Shown here: piece by piece, positions 32,438 through 39,744 of the stretch
Numbering within the stretch: the first letter of the stretch is position 1
Layout of the letters: each line of letters starts with the position of its first letter
Translations under genes and position numbers: made by a program
Assembly (NCBI RefSeq): GCF_016653315.1
Contig: NZ_NHSH01000042.1
Coordinates: 1-64,000 of the forward strand
Source of the DNA: Halochromatium roseum
Lineage (GTDB): Bacteria; Pseudomonadota; Gammaproteobacteria; Chromatiales; Chromatiaceae
Direction of reading: 5' to 3'
Length of the DNA: 64,000 nt
The notes under the pieces: generated by a model
Seen by the model: only the letters and a program-made list of their open reading frames with translations
The model's database searches: none
What the model was told of the DNA's origin: nothing

Positions 32438-34123
32438 ATGATCCCCCCGTCGACTGCGAGCGCTGATCTCGAGGCCGCACTCGGCCGTTACCGCTGCCTG
32501 TTCGATCAGCAGGTCGAGGGTTGGGACGCCTTCATCAGCACGCTGATGCGGCCGCTGCCGACCTGGATCTGGGCCCACCCGCTGCGCATCGAAGGGCAGC
32601 AATTGCGCGCGTTGATCGCTGAGGAAGGCGTGAGCGCTGAGCCGGTGCATTGGTTGAATTCTTGGTGGTCGTCGATTGCGGCACGCGTTGCAGCGCCCGG
32701 TGCTGATCTGTTGCCTGACTGTTCTGCCGTCGGCTCCGATGCGCCTGTGGCCGTCGGGCAAGGCGCCGAATTCGCTGTCAGCGGCACCATAGGTGCCGGC
32801 ATGCCCAGCTCGGCTTCGCCCAGCATTGCTGTGCGGCCGATCGCATTGCGGCTACCGCCAGGCTTTAAGGCCGGTCAGCGCTGGTGGTATTGCGCGGGTC
32901 TGGCACATGCGCAGGAGGCCGTTTCACAGCTGCCGGTCATGCTGCTCGATATTCGCCCTGGTCAGCGCGTGCTGGACCTGTGCGCGGCGCCTGGCGGCAA
33001 GACCGCGCAGCTCGCGTTCGCACTCGGCAATCGCGGGACCTTGCTTGCAAACGACTTCGCCGCCGAGCGCATCGCTGCGCTGCAAGGCAACTTGGATCGG
33101 CTTGGGGTGCTGAACTGCAGCACAACGCGCTGCGATGGCGGCAATTATCCGGCGGCGGCCGGTGCCTTCGACCGCATCCTGGTCGATGCTCCCTGCTCCA
33201 GCGAGGGCACGCTCAGACGTAACCCGAGCTTAGTGCAGCGCAGCAGCCAGGGGAGCGGCCAGGGCGGCGGCGAGCGTGTTCGCGCGCAGGCTGGCATCGG
33301 TCCCGAGCGCTCGCAGCGAATGGCGGGCCGCCAGCGTGCGCTGTTGCGCAAGGCGGTGCAGCTGTGCCGGCCCGGCGGGCGCATCGTCTATTCGACCTGC
33401 ACCTTTGCGCCAGAGGAGAATGAGCTGGTTGTGGCGGAGATTCTCGATGAGCAGAACGGCAACCTGGAACTGCTGTCGTGCGAGCTACCCGGCTTGGTGG
33501 CTGCTGCGGGGGTGACGCAGTGGCAAGGCCGCCAGCTTGATCCGAGCCTGACGCGCTGTCTACGCATCTGGCCGCATGCAAACGATACTGGAGGCTTCTT
33601 TGTTGCGGTCCTGCAGAAAGCCGCTCAGGCGCCGAGCTTGGATGCGCCCAATCCGGCCCGGTTGCAGCTCGAGCCCGATGATGACGGTTGGCTGCAGGGG
33701 CTCGACGAGCATTATGGGCTGTCGACATCAGCGCTAGCCGGACGCTGCTTTCATCGCCAAACGCGCCGCGGGCTGCATTTGATGGCTGCGGATCACCTGC
33801 CACCAGCGGTGCCGTCGTTGCAGGGGAGTGGTCTGTTTGCCTATCGAACCAATATTCGCCCGCCGAAGCTCACCACGGGCGCGGCGTTGCTGCTCGGCGC
33901 GGCCGCGAGTCGTCAGACGCTCGAGCTGAGTAGCGAGCAGCGCGATCGCTATCTGCGCCGCGAGCTGTGGCGTCCAAGCCCTGGGCAGAGAGTCGACTGC
34001 CGTCCAGGCCAAGTCCTGGTGCGTTATCGCGGCTTCACGCTCGGGGTTGCCGTGTTGCATCGATCTGGCGATCTGGAGAGCCTGTTTCCGAGTCGCTGGA
34101 GCGGGTGCAGCGCTGGGGCTTAG
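32438..34123 (+). CDS. RsmF/NSUN-type RNA (cytosine-C5) methyltransferase
   Basis: A SAM-dependent m5C methyltransferase of the NOL1/NOP2/Sun family; E. coli RsmF (479 residues), which modifies C1407 of 16S rRNA, is the closest architecture. In this 561-residue protein the SAM motif is LDLCAAPGGKTAQLAFAL, the two catalytic cysteines lie in VDAPCSSEGTLRRN and YSTCTFAPEENE, and a C-terminal RNA-binding PUA-like region follows. Two Gly/Ser/Arg-rich insertions (about residues 85-120 and after the first catalytic Cys) increase the length. The 5' neighbour argE is divergent; the YgfX-like gene follows 12 bp later. Confidence 0.88.
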   Translation: MIPPSTASADLEAALGRYRCLFDQQVEGWDAFISTLMRPLPTWIWAHPLRIEGQQLRALIAEEGVSAEPVHWLNSWWSSIAARVAAPGADLLPDCSAVGSDAPVAVGQGAEFAVSGTIGAGMPSSASPSIAVRPIALRLPPGFKAGQRWWYCAGLAHAQEAVSQLPVMLLDIRPGQRVLDLCAAPGGKTAQLAFALGNRGTLLANDFAAERIAALQGNLDRLGVLNCSTTRCDGGNYPAAAGAFDRILVDAPCSSEGTLRRNPSLVQRSSQGSGQGGGERVRAQAGIGPERSQRMAGRQRALLRKAVQLCRPGGRIVYSTCTFAPEENELVVAEILDEQNGNLELLSCELPGLVAAAGVTQWQGRQLDPSLTRCLRIWPHANDTGGFFVAVLQKAAQAPSLDAPNPARLQLEPDDDGWLQGLDEHYGLSTSALAGRCFHRQTRRGLHLMAADHLPPAVPSLQGSGLFAYRTNIRPPKLTTGAALLLGAAASRQTLELSSEQRDRYLRRELWRPSPGQRVDCRPGQVLVRYRGFTLGVAVLHRSGDLESLFPSRWSGCSAGA

Positions 34124-34135
34124 CGGGTTGTATCG

Positions 34136-34588
34136 GTGAGCGATCATCGGCGTCGGTCGGCACTGCGGCTGCAGCCGCGTCGCTCGATCTGGCTGGGAGT
34201 GCTGCTGGTGGTGATGCATCTGCTTGCAGCCTGGGTTCTGCTGCTGATCCCGCTCGAGCTGGGGCCGCGTATGCTGTTGATGCTGCTCGTCGCGCTCAGC
34301 CTTGGCTATGGGCTTTGGGCGCAGGTCTTGGCGCTGGCACCCTGGTCGCTGCGGGAGGCGATTTGGTCGGAACAGGGCTGGCAGCTCCGCTTTCAGAACG
34401 GCCGCCAGCGAGAGGCGGTGCTGCTGCCGAGCACGCTGATCTCGGTGCGCTTGCTGATCTTGCACTTTCGGGTTGGTTGGCTGCGTTATCCGCAACTGGT
34501 GCTGACTGAGGAGGTGATTGACGCCGAGCTGATGCGGCAGCTCAGGGCGCGGCTGCGGTTGCAGGGGGCTTGCCACTCTGGACGATGA
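34136..34588 (+). CDS. YgfX-like membrane protein
   Basis: A 150-residue protein beginning at GTG. It has a basic N terminus (RLQPRRS), two adjacent hydrophobic helices (residues about 17-38 and 43-65) with WLGVLLVVMHLLAAWVLLLIPL, and a soluble C-terminal half with ISVRLLILHFRV. This layout is that of YgfX (formerly CptA), which in E. coli is coded with SdhE. No sdhE gene is next to it here, so the assignment rests on topology and size only. It may be translationally linked to the methyltransferase gene 12 bp upstream. Confidence 0.6.
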   Translation: MSDHRRRSALRLQPRRSIWLGVLLVVMHLLAAWVLLLIPLELGPRMLLMLLVALSLGYGLWAQVLALAPWSLREAIWSEQGWQLRFQNGRQREAVLLPSTLISVRLLILHFRVGWLRYPQLVLTEEVIDAELMRQLRARLRLQGACHSGR

Positions 34589-34694
34589 CGCGTTCGTTTC
34601 ACGGTAACCGACAGCTGAAGGCGTGCAGAACCTGGCGCGTTAACAGACGCGGATGCCCGGCAATCAGCGTGCATGGCGATATACTGCGGGCAAG

Positions 34695-34714
34695 CCATCC
34701 ATCCATCCATCCAT
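34695..34714. repeat. CCAT tetranucleotide repeat upstream of galE
   Basis: Five perfect CCAT units lie 52 bp before the galE ATG, where a promoter would be expected. A tetranucleotide tract in such a place can alter promoter spacing by slippage, but five copies is short. Confidence 0.75.
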
Positions 34715-34765
34715 ACACTATCGGTCGGCGAGTTGATCGGCGGCATTGCAGCGAGAGGTGCAACG

Positions 34766-35785
34766 ATGAAGGTCTTAGTCACCGGCGGGGCGGGCTATAT
34801 CGGCAGTCATACCTGCGTTGAGCTACTGGCTGCTGGGCACGAATTGGTCGTGGTCGACAATCTCTGCAACAGCAAGGCCGAGTCGCTGCAGCGGGTGCGC
34901 GTGATCAGCGGTCGGCCTCTCGACTTCGTACAGGCTGACCTGCGCGATGAGGCTGCACTGGAGGCGTTGTTCTCGGCGCATGCGTTTGATGCCGTGATCC
35001 ATTTTGCTGGCCTCAAGGCGGTCGGTGAGTCAAGCGAGATCCCGCTCGAATACTACGACAACAACCTTGGCGGTACCTTTGCGCTCTGCCGTGCGATGCG
35101 CAAGGTTGGTGTTAAGCGGTTGGTGTTCAGTTCCTCGGCAACGGTCTATGGTGACCCGGCAACGGTGCCGATCCGCGAGGATTTTCCGCTCTCTGCAACC
35201 AACCCCTATGGCCGGACCAAGCTCTTTATCGAGGAGATCCTGCGCGATCTGCACCGCGCCGATCCGAGTTGGGACATCGCGTTATTGCGCTACTTCAACC
35301 CAGTCGGGGCGCACGCGAGTGGCAGCATCGGTGAAGATCCGAATGGGATTCCGAACAATCTAATGCCGTTCGTTGCCCAGGTGGCGGCCGGCAAACGCGA
35401 GGCACTGCAGGTGTTTGGTGATGACTATCCAACCCCAGACGGGACCGGGGTGCGCGACTATATCCATGTGGTGGATCTGGCGCTTGGTCATTTGTCGGCG
35501 CTGGAGCGTTTGCGGGATGCACCTGGGTTGCTGACCTGTAATCTTGGTACCGGGCAGGGCTATAGCGTGCTCGAGATGGTGCGCGCGTTCGAGGCCGCAA
35601 GCGGCCGGCCGGTGCCGTATCGGATCGTCGGGCGGCGCCCTGGCGACATCGCTGCCTGCTATGCCGATCCGACCCAAGCCCGTGCGCTGCTCGGCTGGCA
35701 GGCCGAGCGTGGCCTCGAGCAGATGGTCAGCGATGCCTGGCGCTGGCAGCGCCAGAACCCGGATGGTTATCCCGACCCAGACTAG
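34766..35785 (+). CDS. galE: UDP-glucose 4-epimerase
   Basis: Interconverts UDP-glucose and UDP-galactose for polysaccharide and lipopolysaccharide synthesis. The 339-residue short-chain dehydrogenase-type enzyme has the NAD-binding [28 protein letters not shown], the catalytic SSSATVYG and YGRTK (Tyr-X3-Lys), and [12 protein letters not shown]. The length is that of E. coli GalE (338). The ATG at 34766 follows a GAGAGG; an in-frame start 31 codons upstream would read through the CCAT repeat and is not conserved. The gene is monocistronic as far as can be seen. Confidence 0.95.
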   Translation: MKVLVTGGAGYIGSHTCVELLAAGHELVVVDNLCNSKAESLQRVRVISGRPLDFVQADLRDEAALEALFSAHAFDAVIHFAGLKAVGESSEIPLEYYDNNLGGTFALCRAMRKVGVKRLVFSSSATVYGDPATVPIREDFPLSATNPYGRTKLFIEEILRDLHRADPSWDIALLRYFNPVGAHASGSIGEDPNGIPNNLMPFVAQVAAGKREALQVFGDDYPTPDGTGVRDYIHVVDLALGHLSALERLRDAPGLLTCNLGTGQGYSVLEMVRAFEAASGRPVPYRIVGRRPGDIAACYADPTQARALLGWQAERGLEQMVSDAWRWQRQNPDGYPDPD

Positions 35786-35801
35786 CCTTGCGGTTTGCCG
35801 C

Positions 35802-36026
35802 TCAAGCGTCGCTCAGGCTAAGGCGTTGCTCGATGCGCTCGACGCGCCGAGTTAGGTGTGTCAGTGCGTGGCGGTCGCTAGCGGATAGGGCATACAGACC
35901 GCCCAGGGTTTACTCGACGGTCGAGAGTCGCAGCTCGATTCGATCCATTTGCTCGCCGTGTTCTGCCAGGGTGCCGCGAATCCCTCCTAGATGCTCGAGC
36001 ACCAAGTTCTCTATGTTCTCGGTCAT
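35802..36026 (-). pseudogene. Small coiled-coil protein gene interrupted by one in-frame stop
   Basis: On the minus strand an ATG with GGAG upstream begins MTENIENLVLEHLGGIRG, the N terminus of a small coiled-coil protein family of about 75-90 residues common in purple sulfur bacteria. After 38 codons (ending RLSTVE) there is a TAA at 35910-35912, and the same frame continues with 35 codons ending THLTRRVERIEQRLSLSDA and TGA. The second half is the family's heptad-type C terminus, so a single CAA-to-TAA change (or a sequence error) explains the break. Neither half is large enough to be found by length alone. Function is unknown; the recognition of the family is from memory and should be checked. 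Confidence 0.65.
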
Positions 36027-36119
36027 GGCCTGGTCTCCGATTTAAGCGGTCTTAGGCAAACGAAAATACTGCGCAATTCGGTAAGCGCTTTTCCGGCAAT
36101 CGCCTTGTGTGTTGGCATC

Positions 36120-36932
36120 TCAATCTTGCGCTAATATCCCATAATGCTGTGCACCCTCAAGCACACCGCTGCTGTAGTAGCCGCTCAGCCCCTTGAAGCC
36201 GCCCTTGGCGAAATAGGCGCGTAGGCTCGGGTTATCAGCCATGGCCTCGCGCACCTTCTCAACGAGCTGCTCATCGGCGTTGCGCACCAGCACGCCCGAG
36301 AAGCCGGCGGTGAGGGGAAAGATGTCATTGCCGCTATCGCCGCAGAACACCACTTCTTGCTTAGGCACGCCCAGCTCCTCGGCGAGGAACTCGAGCGCGG
36401 TCTGCTTGGTGGCTGCTTTCGGCAGAAAGTCGAGGAGACCATCGCCGCTCTGTGAGTCGAAGCTGTAGATCGCGACCTCGTCAAAGCGGTCCTGGGTGCG
36501 CTCGATCACCTGTGCCATCACTGCATCCTGGTTCGCGTGATCGACGTAATAGCTCTGCTTGAACGCGCTTAGATGTTCGGCCTCCTGTTCGCGCATGCCG
36601 TCGATGTCGGCCACGGCCTCGCGCACGGCAGCGGCGTCCCAGCGTGGACAGACCCTTTGTACGTGCTCGACCCAGGCCTGATCGATCTGCCACTGACCGC
36701 CCTCGAAACGGCGGATCGAGGTGCCAACATCGCCAATGAGTACATTCGGGTGACGAATACCGAACTCGTGGATCGCATTCTCGGCGAGGCGCAGGTTTCG
36801 CCCGGTGACATAGACGACAAAGATCCCTTGGCGTTCGGTCAGGTCGTTGAACAGCTCGATCGCGTTAGGATCAGCGGGCCAGCTGCCATTTGGAAGTAGG
36901 GTTCGGTCAAGATCGGTCGCAAGGACTCGCAT
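36120..36932 (-). CDS. HAD-IIB hydrolase, sucrose-phosphate-phosphatase-like
   Basis: A 270-residue HAD superfamily phosphatase. Motif I is LATDLDRTLLP, with the nucleophile Asp and general acid Asp; motif II VYVTGRNL; motif III Lys in PKAATKQTAL; motif IV FCGDSGNDIFPL. The spacing and the cap, including VLVRNADEQLVEKV, resemble sucrose-6-phosphate phosphatases and their relatives that dephosphorylate sugar-phosphate osmolytes. A GH13 sucrose-phosphorylase-like gene is 2.8 kb away, which suggests sucrose-type metabolism, although no sucrose-phosphate synthase is in the window. A related substrate, such as mannosylfructose or glucosylglycerol phosphate, is possible. Confidence 0.72.
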   Translation of the reverse strand: MRVLATDLDRTLLPNGSWPADPNAIELFNDLTERQGIFVVYVTGRNLRLAENAIHEFGIRHPNVLIGDVGTSIRRFEGGQWQIDQAWVEHVQRVCPRWDAAAVREAVADIDGMREQEAEHLSAFKQSYYVDHANQDAVMAQVIERTQDRFDEVAIYSFDSQSGDGLLDFLPKAATKQTALEFLAEELGVPKQEVVFCGDSGNDIFPLTAGFSGVLVRNADEQLVEKVREAMADNPSLRAYFAKGGFKGLSGYYSSGVLEGAQHYGILAQD

Positions 36933-37075
36933 CGCGGTGTCTCCGTTTCAGTCCAGTTGAGCGCCGCAGCGCTATCTTCGCCCATTTCGACAGATCGACC
37001 GAGGCCCGTCAAATGGCGGGCGCTCGTTCAGCAGGGACGGCCGGATCAGCATGTCATTGTCCTAGAGGTCCGTTA

Positions 37076-37261
37076 ATGCTTGAACATACTGAGGTGCACT
37101 GTCCGTATTGCGGCGAAACCATTGCCACTGAGGTCGATGGCTCGTTCAGTCACCGCTATATCGAGGATTGTCCGGTCTGTTGCCGGCCGATCGAGTTCGA
37201 GGCTGAGATCGACGCCTGGGGTGAGCTGGCGCGGCTGACGGTCTGTCGTGACGATGACTGA
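37076..37261 (+). CDS. CPXCG-motif cysteine-rich protein
   Basis: A 61-residue protein with two Cys pairs, HCPYCGETI near the start and DCPVCCRPI in the middle, the arrangement of the CPXCG family of presumed zinc-binding proteins of unknown function. An AGAGGT Shine-Dalgarno lies six bases before the ATG at 37076, after which the sequence MLEHTEVHCPYCG matches the family; longer in-frame versions only add unrelated residues. It is convergent with the diguanylate cyclase gene. Confidence 0.85.
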   Translation: MLEHTEVHCPYCGETIATEVDGSFSHRYIEDCPVCCRPIEFEAEIDAWGELARLTVCRDDD

Positions 37262-37300
37262 TGACTGATCGCTGCTCCACCTGTTGGCTGGTGCGGTTAC

Positions 37301-38569
37301 TCAGTCGTGCTCGCCATCTCGGGGTCGATCGGGGCTGGCATCAGGTTCTTCAGCAGTGCAGACACGATTGCGTCCTGTCTCCTTGGCCTGGTAGAGGGCG
37401 TGATCGGCGCGATCGAGCAAGGCATCGGCCGACTCGCCCGGCGAATGGGCAGCCACGCCAAAGCTGGCGCTGAGCTGATCGACGACTGGCCAGTGATCGC
37501 TAGCAATGGCTCGTCGTAGCTTTTCTGCAGCCGTGGTTGCTGCTTGCGCACCGGTCATCGGGAGTAGGAGGACGAACTCTTCGCCGCCCCAGCGGGCCAG
37601 CGCATCGCTGGCGCGTGTCTGCGCTTGCAGCAGCGCAGCGAACTGCCTCAACACTGCGTCACCGGCGAGATGGCCATGCTCATCGTTGACGCGTTTGAAG
37701 TGGTCGATATCGCAGAGCGCGATGGAAAAGCGCTGGCCATAACGCGCGTGAGCGGAGATGGCCGCCTGGAGGAGCTGATCGAACTTCATCCGATTGTATG
37801 CGCCTGTCAGGGTGTCGCGCTCTGATAGCGTCTGGATCTTTTTCTGCAAGCTAATGTCTTGGATCACCAGATGGCGTTCGGCGCCAACCTCATCCTCGAT
37901 CAACCCCCGGGCTTGGCGCACGCGGACCCAAAGTGCTTTGCCATCAGCCCGGCGCAGCGGCCGTTCTGGGAGCACGCCATCGGCGGATTCAGTGAGCGCG
38001 TCGAGTGGCCCGAGACCGAGCGCTTGCAACGATTGGCCAGCGATGGCCGTGGCGCTCCAGCCGGTGCTTTCGAGGAGCGCGGAGCTGGCGCGCATGATGC
38101 GACCATCGTCGGCATTGACGGCCAGCGTCATCACGTTGCTGTCAAGCAACTCCAGATAGCGTTCTGACGCCCTTGCCGCGGTGGCGGCGCGGGCCTCGGC
38201 CTCGCGCGTCGCGGTGACATCGTCAACGACGATGATCGCCCTACACGCGTCATCCTGATAGGGCAGGATTCGAATACGCTGCTGCATGTGAACGAAATTG
38301 GATTCTGTGACCCGGTCGAGTGGGACCGGAAACAGATAGCCTCGGCGCGGGTGCACATAAGATGGCGAGCGCAATTGCAGGGCGGCCTTCACCCGCCGTC
38401 GCAGTGTTGCCACCGGTAGGTCTGGGAACAGTGATTCTAGCGAGCGGCCAATCGCCTCCTCGGGCGCGAGCTTGGCATGCTCGGTCATCCAACGATTCCA
38501 AGCCTGCACAGTCAGCTCTGGGTCGACGATCACAAGCCCAGTCGACAGATGATCGGCGAGCGAGGTCAT
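37301..38569 (-). CDS. PAS-PAS diguanylate cyclase
   Basis: Makes cyclic di-GMP from two GTP. The 422-residue protein has an N-terminal PAS domain (residues about 5-125, DHLSTGLVIVDPELTVQAWN), a second PAS domain (about 130-250) and a C-terminal GGDEF domain with an intact active site RWGGEEF and, five residues before it, an RASD inhibitory site (RxxD), so product feedback is likely. No transmembrane segment is present. The ATG at 38569 overlaps the stop of the upstream CheC-like gene by one base (TGATG), indicating translational coupling. An alternative upstream start inside cheC is unlikely. Confidence 0.92.
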   Translation of the reverse strand: MTSLADHLSTGLVIVDPELTVQAWNRWMTEHAKLAPEEAIGRSLESLFPDLPVATLRRRVKAALQLRSPSYVHPRRGYLFPVPLDRVTESNFVHMQQRIRILPYQDDACRAIIVVDDVTATREAEARAATAARASERYLELLDSNVMTLAVNADDGRIMRASSALLESTGWSATAIAGQSLQALGLGPLDALTESADGVLPERPLRRADGKALWVRVRQARGLIEDEVGAERHLVIQDISLQKKIQTLSERDTLTGAYNRMKFDQLLQAAISAHARYGQRFSIALCDIDHFKRVNDEHGHLAGDAVLRQFAALLQAQTRASDALARWGGEEFVLLLPMTGAQAATTAAEKLRRAIASDHWPVVDQLSASFGVAAHSPGESADALLDRADHALYQAKETGRNRVCTAEEPDASPDRPRDGEHD

Positions 38570-39183
38570 CAACTCGGCAGGTCGTCTAGCATCCGATCGA
38601 GGGTCCGCCGAATCCACTCGAAGCATTGTCCGTGGGTCAAGATGAAGATGCGGCCGTGGATTTGCTGCTCGGCGAACTCGATCACGGTCTCGACCTTGAT
38701 CACATGATCGAAGGCTGCCGGCGCAGAACTCTGGCTGCTCTCTGGGAGGACGCTGATCCGATGCAGCTCGGGCTCGCCGAGTGTGACGCGGGCCTCCATT
38801 TGCGCACAGAGTTCATTCATCATTGCGGCCGTGACGATATTGCCCAACTCAAGAAGCACATCATCGTCATCGTTGTCGTCCGAGCCCAGCTGCGCCTGCA
38901 GATAGGCGGTGATGTTGGTGGCAGAGGCTTCATCGAGCAGGAAGACCACCTCGCCACTGACATCGCCCATGAAGATCTGTCGCGCTAGATAGCAGCTGGT
39001 TGCGGATGCGCAGGCCTGCTGCAGGAGCTCGCGGAAGCGCTCGCGATCGATCACCGCGATCTGCGGCGGGCGCATGGTGGCGAAGGCGCCCATGATGTCG
39101 GCAACCCGAGCAGTGGCCTTGCCATAGGCGACGTTGATGAGCTCGCCCAGACAATCGATCTGATCCTCGTTCAGCTGCTGCAT
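38569..39183 (-). CDS. CheC-type CheY phosphatase
   Basis: A 204-residue protein of the CheC/CheX family, which dephosphorylates CheY-like regulators. Two phosphatase signatures are present: LGELINVAYGKA (Glu14 and Asn17) and LLELGNIVTAAMMNEL, both with the E..N pair needed for activity. An acidic run DDNDDDD lies between them. The order is response regulator, CheC, diguanylate cyclase, each start overlapping the preceding stop (TGATG), so the phosphatase probably acts on the response regulator next to it. Confidence 0.85.
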   Translation of the reverse strand: MQQLNEDQIDCLGELINVAYGKATARVADIMGAFATMRPPQIAVIDRERFRELLQQACASATSCYLARQIFMGDVSGEVVFLLDEASATNITAYLQAQLGSDDNDDDDVLLELGNIVTAAMMNELCAQMEARVTLGEPELHRISVLPESSQSSAPAAFDHVIKVETVIEFAEQQIHGRIFILTHGQCFEWIRRTLDRMLDDLPS

Positions 39184-39548
39184 CAGAGAAACCCTAAACG
39201 CTTTAGGTTGTCATGCAGCTCAGCCGCGAGCTTTGATTTGTCGATGAAGCCATTGGCCCCGCTGGCCATGACCTTGGCCACGGCGCCAGCCTGGATATCC
39301 GCCGAGACGATCAGGATGGGGGTGTCCGGATCTTGCCCTCGGATCGCCACCAGGGCATCAAATCCGTCCATCACTGGCATGGTGAGATCGAGGAAGATCA
39401 GATCAGGGCGTTGCTCGTGCCAGAGTGCGACGGCCTCTTCGCCGTTGACGCCCTGGTGGATCTCGGCGCTGTCGCGCAGAGGCTCAGGCAGCATCCCAAT
39501 GAGGATGCGCCGAGCCATGCGCGAATCATCGACAACCAGCATCTTCAT
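39183..39548 (-). CDS. Single-domain CheY-like response regulator
   Basis: A 121-residue stand-alone receiver. The acidic pair is VVDDSR, the phosphoacceptor Asp54 lies in LIFLDLTMP, followed by the Ser of IVSADI and Lys of FIDKSKL. There is no output domain, so it must signal by protein contact. It is the first gene of a three-gene overlapping operon with a CheC-like phosphatase and a PAS-GGDEF diguanylate cyclase. No histidine kinase is adjacent. Confidence 0.9.
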   Translation of the reverse strand: MKMLVVDDSRMARRILIGMLPEPLRDSAEIHQGVNGEEAVALWHEQRPDLIFLDLTMPVMDGFDALVAIRGQDPDTPILIVSADIQAGAVAKVMASGANGFIDKSKLAAELHDNLKRLGFL

Positions 39549-39722
39549 AGCAAAAGTAGGTCAATGCCCTGACGGTTAGGGTTTGGCACTCAATGCCCGG
39601 GCACGGAAGTATAGCAATAGCAATCAGTCGTGCTGTCTCCCCAGGCTTAGCTGGCATGCTGTCGGTCAAGTCAATCCGTTTTGCCCGCACCAATCAGCTA
39701 GGGCGAGTCTAGAAATTCCACT

Positions 39723-39738
39723 CCGCCAACGTCGGCGG
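39723..39738 (-). terminator. Candidate stem-loop downstream of the GH13 gene
   Basis: CCGCC and GGCGG flank a six-base loop seven bases past the GH13 stop on its strand. The following minus-strand sequence is only weakly T-rich, so termination is tentative. The remaining part of the 196-bp gap must hold the promoter of the CheY-like gene, but no clear match was seen. Confidence 0.35.
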
Positions 39739-39744
39739 CATGCC

